Shown piece after piece: positions 7,855-16,902 of a DNA stretch of 37,870 nucleotides (its first letter is position 1; each line of letters begins with the position of its first letter). The notes beneath the pieces were generated by a model, which did not search any database, was not told the origin of the DNA, and was given only the letters and a program-made list of their open reading frames with translations. Origin of the DNA: Paracoccaceae bacterium (GTDB taxonomy: Bacteria > Pseudomonadota > Alphaproteobacteria > Rhodobacterales > Rhodobacteraceae); the NCBI GenBank assembly GCA_021648025.1, contig JAKITO010000033.1:1-37870 (forward strand). The letters run 5' to 3'. Both the position numbers and the translations under genes were made by a program.

Positions 7855-9132
7855 TCAATGATTGAGAGGGTTGGCATGCAATCCCACAACATCAATCAAA
7901 CGCGTCCCGGCCGGCAGTCGATCAACCATCCCAGCAAAAGCCGAATGCTTGACCAATACACAGATTACATTGGCCGTTTCCAGCGCTACCTCAAGAGAGG
8001 TCAGCGTGACGGGTAGACTATTGAGACTGGGTGGCAACGCCTCAATATGAGGCTCAACAGCCAGAACCTGGCAGCCCAGCTTGCCGAATTCGGTGGTAAT
8101 CTGCAAGGCTGGGCTTTCGCGCAAATCATCGATATCAGGCTTGAAAGTTAGACCTAAGCAGGCAATTTTGATATCGGCCATGGTACAGGAGGGATCTCTC
8201 GAAAGAACCTCTAGAATCGCATCGCGACCCTTGCCCAGCACCCAGTCGGGTTTGGCATCATTACCTTCACGAGCAGCCCGGATCAGCTTGGCCTCATTCG
8301 GGGCCGAAGCGACGATAAACCAAGGGTCCACGGCGATGCAATGGCCGCCAACACCGGCCCCCGGTTGCAGGATGTTAACCCGCGGATGGCGGTTAGCAAG
8401 GCTGATCAGCTCCCAAACGTCGATGCCGAACTTGTCACAAATGATTGACAGCTCGTTGGCAAAGGCAATTTGCACATCGCGCGAAGAATTTTCGGTCAAC
8501 TTGCACATCTCGGCGGTGCGTGCGTCGGTTATAACGCATTCGCCCCGCACCACTTTCTTATACATGGCCACAGCCATTTCGCTGGCCCGCTCGCTCATTC
8601 CGCCGATGATGCGATCGTTCTCGACCAGTTCGCGCACCACGCGCCCTGGCAGGACGCGTTCGGGGCAATGGGCGACCTGCACATCGGCCTCATTTCCGGA
8701 ATCCTGAGGAAAGCTCAGATCGGGGCGGGCGATGGCCAGCCAGGCTGCCATCTGGTCGGTCGCACCAATTGGCGATGTGCTTTCAAGGATCACCAGATCG
8801 CCTTTCTTCAGAACAGGGGCGATCATGGTTGCAGCAGAGTGAACATAGCTCAGGTCCGGCTCATACCCTTCCTTAAAAGGGGTGGGCACGGCTATGATGA
8901 AGGCGTCAGCCGCCTCTGGTATCAGTGTGGCACGCAGCCAACCCGATGAGACCGCCTTGTGAACGATCCCGTCCAACTCAGGCTCAACAAAATGAATCTT
9001 TCCGGCGTTGATCGTTTCGACCACATGCGGTGAGACATCAACCCCGATGACCTTGGTGTCATATGCGGCAAAAAGCGCCGCTGTAGGCAAACCAATATAA
9101 CCCAGGCCAATCATGGAAATTCGTTCGAACAT
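7855..9132 (-). CDS. wecC: UDP-N-acetyl-D-mannosamine dehydrogenase
   Basis: 425 residues from the ATG at 9132, which has GAGGA 5 nt upstream; an ATG 18 nt further up is less likely. It is a UDP-sugar 6-dehydrogenase: NAD-binding MIGLGYIGLP at residues 7-16, a catalytic-domain KLTENSSRDVQIAFANE around Lys211, and the nucleophilic Cys near residue 265 in GVGGHCIAVDP. It oxidises UDP-ManNAc to UDP-ManNAcA with two NAD+. It follows wecB by 30 nt on the same strand, so the pair makes one nucleotide-sugar precursor for a surface polysaccharide. The C-terminal HANPLNH and stop sit right at the junction with an IS256 remnant, so the original C-terminus may have been slightly different. Confidence 0.9.
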   Translation of the reverse strand: MFERISMIGLGYIGLPTAALFAAYDTKVIGVDVSPHVVETINAGKIHFVEPELDGIVHKAVSSGWLRATLIPEAADAFIIAVPTPFKEGYEPDLSYVHSAATMIAPVLKKGDLVILESTSPIGATDQMAAWLAIARPDLSFPQDSGNEADVQVAHCPERVLPGRVVRELVENDRIIGGMSERASEMAVAMYKKVVRGECVITDARTAEMCKLTENSSRDVQIAFANELSIICDKFGIDVWELISLANRHPRVNILQPGAGVGGHCIAVDPWFIVASAPNEAKLIRAAREGNDAKPDWVLGKGRDAILEVLSRDPSCTMADIKIACLGLTFKPDIDDLRESPALQITTEFGKLGCQVLAVEPHIEALPPSLNSLPVTLTSLEVALETANVICVLVKHSAFAGMVDRLPAGTRLIDVVGLHANPLNH

Positions 9133-9162
9133 GTTTCCTCGCAATGTCATATTTTACAGATT

Positions 9163-10278
9163 TCAGCCCGCTGTCAGGACCCTGGCAATACGCTCGGCTG
9201 CGTGGCCATCGCCATATGGGTTCAATGCGCGCGCCATCTCATTATAGGCCTGAGCATCATGCAAAAGGCGCAATGCCTCGTCCCGGATTTTACCTGTATC
9301 AGTGCCAACCAGACGCACCGTGCCTGCAACAACGGCCTCGGGTCGCTCGGTGGTTTCACGCATCACCAATACCGGTTTACCAAGCGAAGGCGCCTCTTCC
9401 TGCACACCGCCCGAATCCGTAATAATAAGATGCGCCCGACGCATCAGCCAGACGAAAGGCAGATAATCCTGCGGGGCGATCAGATGCACCAGTGATGTCT
9501 TGCCCAGAATGCGGTTAACCGGCTCTTGCACATTTGGATTGAGATGTACGGGGTAGATTATCTGGGCATCACTTTGTTCGCTGATTTCCTTGAGAGCCTG
9601 GCAGATGCTCTCAAACCCCTCGCCAAAATTCTCACGCCGGTGGCCGGTAACCAGGATCATGCGCCGGTCCTGGTCCAGAAAGGGAAAGCGGTCCTGCATT
9701 TGCGCATCCAGCGTATCATCCGCATTGAACTGCCCGACCACTTGCTGCAACGCATCAATCACCGTGTTGCCGGTCACAAAAATGCTGTCATCACTGACAT
9801 TCTCGGCAAGCAGGCTCTGACGTGCCGCTTCGGTCGGCGCAAAATGCAGCGTGGCGATCCGGCCGACGATCATCCTGTTCATCTCTTCGGGCCAGGGGGC
9901 ATAGATATTTCCGGTACGCAATCCCGCCTCAACATGGCCGACTTTGACCTGCGCGTAGAATGCTGCCAGCGACGCGGCCATGGCGGTGGTGGTATCACCA
10001 TGTACTAAAACTCGATCATAACCCCCGTCCCTGAGTATATCGCGCAACGCCAGTATTATTTTGGCGGTAATATCCGTCAAATCCTGACCGGGTTGCATCA
10101 CATTAAGATCAAAGTCGGGTGTAATATCAAAGAGCTGAAGCACTTGGTCCAGCATCTGGCGATGCTGGGCAGTCACACATACATGCACATTCAGCCCGGC
10201 CGATTTCTTAAGCATCTTAACCACAGGAGCCATCTTGATCGCTTCAGGGCGCGTGCCAAAAACAACAAGTACTTTCAA
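9163..10278 (-). CDS. wecB: UDP-N-acetylglucosamine 2-epimerase (non-hydrolysing)
   Basis: 371 residues, standard length for WecB/MnaA. It interconverts UDP-GlcNAc and UDP-ManNAc. Motifs: [11 protein letters not shown] at the N-terminus, [21 protein letters not shown] with the EEMNR segment, and [30 protein letters not shown] near the C-terminus, which binds UDP. The start is a TTG at 10278 with GAGGCAAGG upstream; no ATG gives the correct N-terminus. It is the first gene of the wecB-wecC operon; 333 bases of palindrome-bearing sequence precede it. Confidence 0.93.
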   Translation of the reverse strand: MKVLVVFGTRPEAIKMAPVVKMLKKSAGLNVHVCVTAQHRQMLDQVLQLFDITPDFDLNVMQPGQDLTDITAKIILALRDILRDGGYDRVLVHGDTTTAMAASLAAFYAQVKVGHVEAGLRTGNIYAPWPEEMNRMIVGRIATLHFAPTEAARQSLLAENVSDDSIFVTGNTVIDALQQVVGQFNADDTLDAQMQDRFPFLDQDRRMILVTGHRRENFGEGFESICQALKEISEQSDAQIIYPVHLNPNVQEPVNRILGKTSLVHLIAPQDYLPFVWLMRRAHLIITDSGGVQEEAPSLGKPVLVMRETTERPEAVVAGTVRLVGTDTGKIRDEALRLLHDAQAYNEMARALNPYGDGHAAERIARVLTAG

Positions 10279-10611
10279 AACCTTGCCTCTTTAGTAAAAA
10301 CCGCTCTTACACCAATTCGCCCAAAGACTGACCTGTCATTGTTGCGTAGGATGGGTTTTCAACCCATCTAACCTTTGGTTTTGTCGGAGAGGTGGTGGGG
10401 TGAAACCCCACCCTACACAATCCGGCCATGAGTCAGCACCCGAGCGTTCTGGTATTACCCTGTGCTTTAACGGCTTCAACCCTGATTTCAACCGGGAAAT
10501 AAAATAAGATACATGGCCTGCAAGAAATAACTCTGGATTCCCCCTTTTAGCGGTGGGCGCAGGAAATATTCTATACTATTATACTGTTTTCACACTTGTA
10601 CGGAACTGATC
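10279..10611. other. Intergenic region with two REP-like palindromes
   Basis: 333 bases between the divergent wecB and the coiled-coil gene. The only structure seen is the palindrome pair listed separately; the remainder (10420-10611) is AT-richer and presumably contains the promoter of the plus-strand gene, but no clear -35/-10 pair was found. Confidence 0.4.
10350..10416. repeat. Pair of REP-like palindromes
   Basis: First unit GATGGGTT-ttc-AACCCATC (10350-10368), preceded by GTAG. Second unit GGTGGGGT-gaa-ACCCCACC followed by CTAC (10394-10416). Both have 8-bp arms, a 3-nt loop and a GTAGG/CCTAC edge, facing opposite ways. They resemble the element at 4555-4577. Dispersed palindromic repeats of this type are known in many bacterial genomes; copy number here cannot be judged. 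Confidence 0.6.
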
Positions 10612-12027
10612 ATGACCAAAGAGATCATTCACAAAAACACCACAGAACTCTCAGAAACTGAATTTGGTACGCTGACGCCTTTGGCCAGTCGCGCCCTGTT
10701 CTGGCGAGCGCATTACATGGTCTCTTCCCCTGTTCTAAACCAACTGCCTTTCATCTTTTGGCTGATCGAGAATACGCGTCCGAACGTGACAGTTACGTTG
10801 GGGCTGGACGATGCGGTTGCTCATTTTGCCATCTGCCAGGCAACCGAGAAACTGGGAATGGAGGCCATGTGCTTTGGCATCCAGGCCTCTGAAGCTGAGA
10901 CCGCAGGAGAAGATGCGCCCAACCTTCAGGCGGTGCTGGATTACAATGATCGCCTTTACAGTGATTTTTCCCAGATAATACAAACCGATCATGCCTCCGC
11001 CGCAGAATATTTTCAGGATACAGAAATTGACTTTCTGACCGTAACCCAACCGGCGACCCAGGCGCTTCTGGACGAGATCGACCGCCACTGGTTGCCACGC
11101 ATGTCCGAAAGAGGTGTCATTCTGTTCACCCATGGCGGGGCCAAGGCCAACTATATGGCTTACATCCACAACATCTCACACAACCGCGGGGTTTTCACAC
11201 TTGACCCGGTTAACGGAACCTGTGTCGTTCTGCATGGAGAAAAACAGAATGATCGCCTTCAGCGGCTTGCGAAACTAAAGATCGGAAAACCGGGTTACTT
11301 GAGTGTCCGGAACATTTTCACCCGCTTGGGAGAGCTTCACAGCAAAGCCGACCTGCTGGAGAGAAAAACCCGTGAGGCCGCCGAAAACCGCCGTCTGCTC
11401 GAGCAAAAAGCAGATGAGATTACCGCGTATGAAAAGAAATTTTCAGACATTCAGGGCAAGACTGCGAAACTAGCCGACCAAATGAAGCACGCCGCCACTG
11501 AAGCCACAGAGAACCAAGTCGCGGTCTTCGAACTCCGGGAAACGGCTACTGCCCAGACGAAGACCGCGACAGAGCAGGCTATCGCTCTTACAAATGCAAC
11601 CGAAGAGACGGCGACCTGGAAATTGAAAGTCGACGAGACGGGTGCATCTCTCGCAGCTGTCACTCTGGAACTCAACACGGCCCGGCAAAAGACAGATATT
11701 CAGACGACCGAAATTGAGGGCCTCAAGGCCCGCCTGAAAACTGCGGAACACGAGATTGACAGACTCCATAAAACCTTTGCAGAGCATGATGAAACCCTTA
11801 CCGAGCGCTATTCCGATATTGCAACTCTGGGCCTGGAAATGGACAAAACGACCAAAGAACGGGATATACTGGCCCAGGAGCGGGACACAGCACGGAAGGA
11901 TTTGGATATTCGCACGGCAGAACTTGAAGAGCACAAAGAACGAATTACTGCTCTTGAAACCAGCACATCCTGGCGGGTAACTGCCCCATTAAGAAGTATT
12001 CGACGTCTCTCTGGGGGACACAAATAA
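10612..12027 (+). CDS. Methyltransferase-like protein with long coiled coil
   Basis: 471 residues in three parts. Residues about 20-230 look like a class I SAM-dependent methyltransferase fold of the Methyltransf_24 kind (VTLGLDDAVAHFAICQATEKLG, a nucleotide-acid motif region, then GVILFTHG and TCVVLHG strands), although a canonical GxGxG is absent. Residues about 240-450 are a charged Glu/Lys/Ala-rich coiled coil. The C-terminus has STSWRVTAPLRSIRRL (about 452-467), a tail motif common in polysaccharide-locus methyltransferases and glycosyltransferases. A GGAA lies about 8 nt before the ATG. It probably modifies, or scaffolds assembly of, the polysaccharide made by its neighbours. The SAM-binding function is inferred, not shown. 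Confidence 0.6.
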   Translation: MTKEIIHKNTTELSETEFGTLTPLASRALFWRAHYMVSSPVLNQLPFIFWLIENTRPNVTVTLGLDDAVAHFAICQATEKLGMEAMCFGIQASEAETAGEDAPNLQAVLDYNDRLYSDFSQIIQTDHASAAEYFQDTEIDFLTVTQPATQALLDEIDRHWLPRMSERGVILFTHGGAKANYMAYIHNISHNRGVFTLDPVNGTCVVLHGEKQNDRLQRLAKLKIGKPGYLSVRNIFTRLGELHSKADLLERKTREAAENRRLLEQKADEITAYEKKFSDIQGKTAKLADQMKHAATEATENQVAVFELRETATAQTKTATEQAIALTNATEETATWKLKVDETGASLAAVTLELNTARQKTDIQTTEIEGLKARLKTAEHEIDRLHKTFAEHDETLTERYSDIATLGLEMDKTTKERDILAQERDTARKDLDIRTAELEEHKERITALETSTSWRVTAPLRSIRRLSGGHK

Positions 12028-12050
12028 TCATAACAGCCCCCGCCCGGCGC

Positions 12051-13637
12051 TTACCCTGTCAAGGCCGACAGGTGCATTAACATTTGCCCTGCTACATGAT
12101 CCCAGGACAGATTATTTTCTGCATTGGCACGCGCTGCAAGACCCAGCCTTTTTCGCAGATATGGGTCCGTCACAAGCCTTTCAAGTTGGCGGGTCAAATC
12201 GGCAGTATCGCCCTTTTTAAAGATCAGCCCGGTCTCTCCATCGCTCACAATACCAGCCATGCCCGCCACAGACGAGACAACAATAGCCTTGCTCGCGGCC
12301 ATGGCTTCCACGGGTTTGAGCGGCCCCACAACCTCTGTCACCGGCAACGGCCGACGCGGGAAAACCGCAATGTCGATAACATCCAGATAATCCGGGATAT
12401 CTGATGGGGGGACACGCCCGGGCATGACAAGCCAATCCTCAAGCCCAGCAGCCCGTGCCTGGTGTCGCAGGCGCTCTGTCACCGGCTGGCCGCTCAAGCC
12501 AGTGCCATTTTCGTCCCCAACCAAAAGCAGACGAAACACACACCCCAGCCGCCGAAGCGTGGCCGCCGAAACCAGCAGATCCTCAAGCCCCTCATAGGCG
12601 GCAAAACTGCCTGCATACCCTATAACCGGTACAGTGGTCGGCAATCCAAGGCGTAACCTAAGCCCGTCACCCCGCCCAACAGGGCCGTAAAGAGATGGAT
12701 CGCAACCGTTCGGCAAATGCGATATCTTGTCTGTGCCCACGCCCCGGCCAACCAGGGAAACCGCCATAGGTCGGGACAAGGTGAAAACATGATCCGCCTG
12801 GCGGGCAACTTCAGTCTCCAGGTAGCGCTCATAGCAATATTGCCCAGAGCCAAGAAATGCCGGCTCACGGGACGCGCGGCTCAGCTCCCAGAAACCGCGC
12901 ATATCATAGGCCATGGGCAACCCCAGGCGACGTGCGGCCAGAAGGGCCGGCAGGGCGCAGGCATGGCTTGAAGCCGCCACAACGATCTCTGGCCGCAGAG
13001 CGCGAAACTGCTTGGTCAGCGTATCGGCACTCTCGCGGATATAAGTTTGATAGTTGTGCCAATTGCCAAACTGTGGGCTTGGGCTGCGTATATAGTGCAG
13101 GCCTTCAATATTTTCGGTGCTGCTCTCTTCAGGTGGCATGGGATAGGCCAGCACTTTAGGGTCCTCATCCCACGGGAATCCTGGGCGCGTCAGGCAATGG
13201 ACATCGCTCCCCGCTCGGCGCAATGCTTGCGCAAGATGATGGGACCGTATCGCATATCCGGTCGAAAGCCATGGAAGGCTGCTGTATAGCACATAAGCGA
13301 CGCGCCCTTTCACCACTGCCCCACCCAAAGGGTCGACCGGGGGGGGGATGTCGGTAATCCCCAGCATGGTATCTGCACGGACCTTAAGCTGGTCCAGACG
13401 GGTGCTCGTACCATCTTGTTCCAGGGCCAGTTTTGCACAGGCTGCCGCAAAAACCTTTGTGTCGACTAGCTCAAGTGCGACCTCAGCCACCCAGAGCAGG
13501 GCATCAGAACTTTTTGCATTGGCCAAGGCCTGTTCCAAGAGCGGGTGGGCGTCAAAATCAGGGCCAGCCCGCGCGAGATACCGGGCGGCCTTACCCAATC
13601 CCCACGACAACTGATCCTTATCATCGAAATCACTCAT
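12051..13637 (-). CDS. Glycosyltransferase family 4 with N-terminal helical extension
   Basis: 528 residues, longer than the usual 380. Residues 1-110 form an alpha-helical region with TPR-like character (GKAARYLARAG, LLEQALANAKSSDALLWVAEVALEL). The GT-B part begins around residue 112 (VAYVLYSSLPWLSTGYAIRSHHLAQALRRAG). In the C-terminal Rossmann domain GYAGSFAAYEGLEDLL and the EVVGPLKPVEAMAASKAIVVS segment correspond to the sugar-nucleotide site of GT4 enzymes. Its 3' end faces the coiled-coil gene 23 nt away. The Shine-Dalgarno is weak. Donor and acceptor are unknown. It presumably adds a sugar to the surface polysaccharide. Confidence 0.85.
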   Translation of the reverse strand: MSDFDDKDQLSWGLGKAARYLARAGPDFDAHPLLEQALANAKSSDALLWVAEVALELVDTKVFAAACAKLALEQDGTSTRLDQLKVRADTMLGITDIPPPVDPLGGAVVKGRVAYVLYSSLPWLSTGYAIRSHHLAQALRRAGSDVHCLTRPGFPWDEDPKVLAYPMPPEESSTENIEGLHYIRSPSPQFGNWHNYQTYIRESADTLTKQFRALRPEIVVAASSHACALPALLAARRLGLPMAYDMRGFWELSRASREPAFLGSGQYCYERYLETEVARQADHVFTLSRPMAVSLVGRGVGTDKISHLPNGCDPSLYGPVGRGDGLRLRLGLPTTVPVIGYAGSFAAYEGLEDLLVSAATLRRLGCVFRLLLVGDENGTGLSGQPVTERLRHQARAAGLEDWLVMPGRVPPSDIPDYLDVIDIAVFPRRPLPVTEVVGPLKPVEAMAASKAIVVSSVAGMAGIVSDGETGLIFKKGDTADLTRQLERLVTDPYLRKRLGLAARANAENNLSWDHVAGQMLMHLSALTG

Positions 13638-13797
13638 TCAGGTACTACCCAAAAAATTCAACCCACAGAAAATGGCCCGTATTCCCCGCCTGCGCGTACT
13701 TCGGAGTATTCAAGCACCTATTCCAGCGACACCCGACCACCCACACAGGGTATCCGGCCACCTGTAACGCACTGGTTTGAGGCGCGTGTTTCATGTG
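13638..13797 (-). mobile_element. Probable 3' tail of an IS21-family element
   Basis: Non-coding sequence directly downstream of the istB remnant on the minus strand. It contains repeated GGTGG/GGAATA/CCGGATA-like words, consistent with the multiple terminal repeats of IS21-type elements, but the terminal inverted repeat was not identified. It reaches the start of the GT4 gene. Confidence 0.3.
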
Positions 13798-13950
13798 TCA
13801 GTTGACGGGCGTTTCGTCAACTGTTTTGGTTTTGGTCTTTTGTATGGGCTGCCCGTCAAGATTGAGACGATGGGCGTTGTGAACGTCCTGGTCCAGGATG
13901 GCGCCTGCGAAAGTCGAATCGCCAAACATCTCAAAGCAGATGTCTAGGAA
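13798..13950 (-). pseudogene. istB: IS21-family istB, C-terminal remnant
   Basis: The minus strand reads FEMFGDSTFAGAILDQ, then DVHNAHRLNLDGQPIQK and a Lys/Thr-rich tail to a TGA at 13798. IstB ATPases end with a ...IGDPT.ADAILDRLVHNAHR..L.GESMRK segment, which this copies closely. The frame closes at 13963 upstream and no further istB or istA sequence is visible, so only the last 50 codons survive. It separates the GT4 gene from the 178-residue gene. Confidence 0.65.
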
Positions 13951-14094
13951 GACAGGGGCACCTCAGACAGTGGAACCAATGAGTAGATATTCAAAATTGT
14001 ACTCTGTTCAGCCACAGAAAGAATCACCATGGACAACTCAGTTATCTAGCGTCACTACAAAAGGAACCTACAGGATAGCAACAGTTTTACTGAT

Positions 14095-14631
14095 ATGGAC
14101 GAAAACGCTCCCATTGCGCCGGATACCTATCTGAACCAGTCACTTCAGGTATTGCGCGACAGCTTCTGCGATGGTGACATTACCGAGTTGGTCGATTTTC
14201 ACCCAGGCCTGACCCTGCATGCCGACCCGGCTTTGCAGGTGGGTGGTCACTGGCGCTCACCGGCCGGACGGCTTCTGGAGCTTGAGGTTGACACATTTGG
14301 TGGTGGAAGCTGGATTGGCTTGCATATGGCATTGGGGAAAATAGACCTTTCTGCTTTTGGCGTTCTTGGAATCACATGCCGCAGCGCTGCACCAAACATG
14401 CAAGTGATCCAGCCCTGCTTGCGCTCGGGCCTGGAGAACGGCGGATTTGAAGACTGTTTTTTTTCCAAACGCATCCTGTCTTACCCAGAACCCTCCAGCC
14501 ATCTGGATGCGTTACATATCGATATGCAAATCAAACTCCCCGAAGACGCTCCGTGGCGCGAATTGATCCTGTTTCTGCCTTGTCACAGCTTTCGCTGGGA
14601 TCTGCATGACCTGCGCCTGTTCATTGTATAG
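14095..14631 (+). CDS. Unknown protein, paired with GT2 gene
   Basis: 178 residues that I do not recognise. There is no signal peptide or membrane segment. The second half is rich in short beta-type strands (LLELEVDTFGGGSWIGLHMAL, GVLGITCRSAA, LHIDMQIKLP, WRELILFLPC) with Trp and aromatic residues, suggesting a beta-sandwich such as a carbohydrate-binding fold. Its stop is 6 nt before the GT2 start, so the two are one operon and probably act together in polysaccharide synthesis. No strong Shine-Dalgarno is seen for the ATG at 14095 (AGGA is about 20 nt up). Upstream 13951-14094 shows nothing recognisable. Confidence 0.6.
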   Translation: MDENAPIAPDTYLNQSLQVLRDSFCDGDITELVDFHPGLTLHADPALQVGGHWRSPAGRLLELEVDTFGGGSWIGLHMALGKIDLSAFGVLGITCRSAAPNMQVIQPCLRSGLENGGFEDCFFSKRILSYPEPSSHLDALHIDMQIKLPEDAPWRELILFLPCHSFRWDLHDLRLFIV

Positions 14632-14637
14632 ATATTT

Positions 14638-15621
14638 ATGAAGCTGACGCTTGCCATCCCAGCCCACAACGACCTCCAATATCTTTGTCGCCTGCTGAAG
14701 CGTGCAGCCGCTTTGGGTTGCGCGGATCATATTATAGTAGTCGATGACGGCTCGGACACACCAATAGCCGCCAGCTTTCTATTGACCGCATCGGGCCTTA
14801 ATCCCAGCAATTTGACCTTGCTGCGCCACGAGACAGCTCGCGGGGCCGGGGCCGCGCGCAATTTGGCCCTGAAACATGTCGCAACAGACCATGTCTTATT
14901 CCTTGATGCCGATGACCTGCCTACGCGCGAACTGCCGCATCTGATGACAGACCTGAAGGGCCATACCTTCGATTTCTGTATTTTCAAACATCACGATACC
15001 CGCATGGCGCGACAGAGAGTCTGGGGACCAATGCCCCATGATCAGGCGCTTTGGCGAATGGCCGGGGTCGGGGTTGGCGCGTTGACCTCAGTTTCACAGC
15101 ACGCCGCCACACTTCTCTGCCTCACTGCCAACTACCCCTGGAACAAGATCTACCGGACCGGTTTTCTACGCGACAACAGGATCGAATGTTCTGAAATTCC
15201 GGTTCACAACGATGTAGAACTGCACTGGCGAAGTTTTATCAACACCAGACATATTCTGGCCAGTGACCGCATTGCAGGAATCCATTTTGTAAGTGAGGAT
15301 GGCAAACGCCTGACCAACCGGTCAGGGGTTGAACGATTTAAAGTTCTGGGACCACTGCAAAAGATTGCCTATGAAATTGACGCCCAAGACGCATCAGCTT
15401 TTGCCTTGCCCTTCTTCCGCTTTACCATTGGGTTATTCGACTGGATATCCAACAACATTTCAAGCGACCTCCAGGATCAGTTTTCTCATTTGGCGACCAG
15501 GTTTTTTGAAACCCATATCCCTCCAGCCATTCAGGAATTCCTTGCCCAAGACGACCCAATTCTACTTAACCGTGTGCTGCATCGCCCGCCAAATTCGATC
15601 CCCGGTCAAACCGGCGACTGA
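14638..15621 (+). CDS. Glycosyltransferase family 2
   Basis: 327 residues. It is a GT-A fold enzyme: MKLTLAIPAHNDLQYLCRLL at the N-terminus, the nucleotide-binding DDGSD at residues 36-40, GAGAARNLAL around 69-78, and the metal-binding LDADD at 89-93. A catalytic-base region lies in the EIPVHNDVELHW stretch near residue 190. The C-terminal 100 residues are helical and poorly conserved. It transfers an activated sugar to a growing glycan in the cytoplasm or at the membrane face. Located 6 nt after the unknown 178-residue gene, it is the last gene of the island; pheS follows convergently. Confidence 0.85.
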   Translation: MKLTLAIPAHNDLQYLCRLLKRAAALGCADHIIVVDDGSDTPIAASFLLTASGLNPSNLTLLRHETARGAGAARNLALKHVATDHVLFLDADDLPTRELPHLMTDLKGHTFDFCIFKHHDTRMARQRVWGPMPHDQALWRMAGVGVGALTSVSQHAATLLCLTANYPWNKIYRTGFLRDNRIECSEIPVHNDVELHWRSFINTRHILASDRIAGIHFVSEDGKRLTNRSGVERFKVLGPLQKIAYEIDAQDASAFALPFFRFTIGLFDWISNNISSDLQDQFSHLATRFFETHIPPAIQEFLAQDDPILLNRVLHRPPNSIPGQTGD

Positions 15622-15702
15622 AAACGCCGACATTGCTGCCGCAGCCAAGAAACGGATCAAAGACCAGGTCGGGCGCTGCTTGTTCATTCTCGCTGTGTGC
15701 GC

Positions 15703-16776
15703 TCACCTACTCAACCCACCATGCAGCGTCGGCACATCCAGACTCACAAACCCATAGTGGCGCAGCCACCGCAAATCGCTGTCAAAAAATGCCCGCAAAT
15801 CCGGGATGCCGTATTTCAGCATCGCCACCCGGTCGATGCCCATGCCAAAGGCAAATCCCTGATACACGTCCGGGTCGATCCCGCCCGCGGCGATCACCTT
15901 GGGATGCACCATCCCCGAGCCAAGAATTTCCAGCCAATCGTCACCTTCGCCGATCTTCAAAGTGCCGTCTTTCCAGGAACAGCGAATATCGACCTCGGCA
16001 GAGGGTTCGGTGAACGGGAAATGTGAGGCGCGAAACCGCAGTTCCACGTCGTCCACTTCGAAATACGCCTTTACAAATTCCTCAAGCACCCATTTCAGGT
16101 TGGCCATGGAAATATCCGTGTCCAAGGCCAGCCCTTCGACCTGGTGGAACATCGGCGTGTGGGTCTGGTCGTAATCGGCACGATACACACCGCCGGGACA
16201 GATGATGCGGATCGGCGCGCCTTGCGCCTCCATCGAACGGATTTGAACGGGCGAGGTATGCGTGCGCAACACATGCGGTGGGCGGTCGTCGCCTTTCGCG
16301 CGGTGCATATAGAACGTATCCATTTCAGCCCGCGCCGGGTGATGCGAAGGGATGTTCAACGCGTCGAAATTATACCAGTCGGTGTCGATGCGCGGCCCTT
16401 CGGCAACCGCGAACCCCATTTCGGCGAATATCGCCGTGATCTCTTCACTCGCCTGGCTGATCGGGTGCAATGTGCCTTGGCGCGACGGCCTTGAAGGCAA
16501 GGTCACATCGAGCCATTCGTTGCGCAGGCGTTCGTCAAGGGCCGCATCGGCAAGACCGGCTTTTCGGGCGGCAAGCGCGCTGGTCAATTCGTTTTTCAGT
16601 GCATTGAGCGCCGGACCGGCAGTCTGACGTTCTTCCGGCGTCATTTTGCCAAGTTCGCGCATCTTCAGGGAAACTTCGCCTTTTTTGCCAATGGCGGCGA
16701 CGCGGATTGTTTCAAGGGTCGCCTCGTCGGCCGCATCAGCGATTTCACCCAGGTATTTTGCCTTCAGATCGTCCAT
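15703..16776 (-). CDS. pheS: Phenylalanine--tRNA ligase subunit alpha
   Basis: 357 residues from the ATG at 16776 ([18 protein letters not shown]), with GGGGG upstream. The frame stays open another 160 codons, but that is antisense to the serine hydrolase gene. It forms the catalytic subunit of the (alpha-beta)2 enzyme charging tRNA-Phe. An N-terminal coiled coil (about 1-90) is followed by the class II core: [20 protein letters not shown], the [12 protein letters not shown] motif, motif-2 region [10 protein letters not shown] and motif-3 [18 protein letters not shown]. pheT is not next to it in this window; downstream lies the polysaccharide island instead. Confidence 0.96.
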   Translation of the reverse strand: MDDLKAKYLGEIADAADEATLETIRVAAIGKKGEVSLKMRELGKMTPEERQTAGPALNALKNELTSALAARKAGLADAALDERLRNEWLDVTLPSRPSRQGTLHPISQASEEITAIFAEMGFAVAEGPRIDTDWYNFDALNIPSHHPARAEMDTFYMHRAKGDDRPPHVLRTHTSPVQIRSMEAQGAPIRIICPGGVYRADYDQTHTPMFHQVEGLALDTDISMANLKWVLEEFVKAYFEVDDVELRFRASHFPFTEPSAEVDIRCSWKDGTLKIGEGDDWLEILGSGMVHPKVIAAGGIDPDVYQGFAFGMGIDRVAMLKYGIPDLRAFFDSDLRWLRHYGFVSLDVPTLHGGLSR

Positions 16777-16902
16777 CGTGGCCCCCAAAATAAGTTCATG
16801 CCGTGCTAGCCTCAGAGCCTTGTGATTGCAAGGTGGGCATATCAAACTGGACTCTTGCAAGCGAAGCGATACCTTGAGGGCACATAGCCTTGGGAGGGCA
16901 AA

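Noticed and set aside
13898..14134. Small plus-strand frame before the 178-residue gene
   Set aside because: Overlaps the istB remnant and the next gene in another frame, no ribosome site, no recognisable content.
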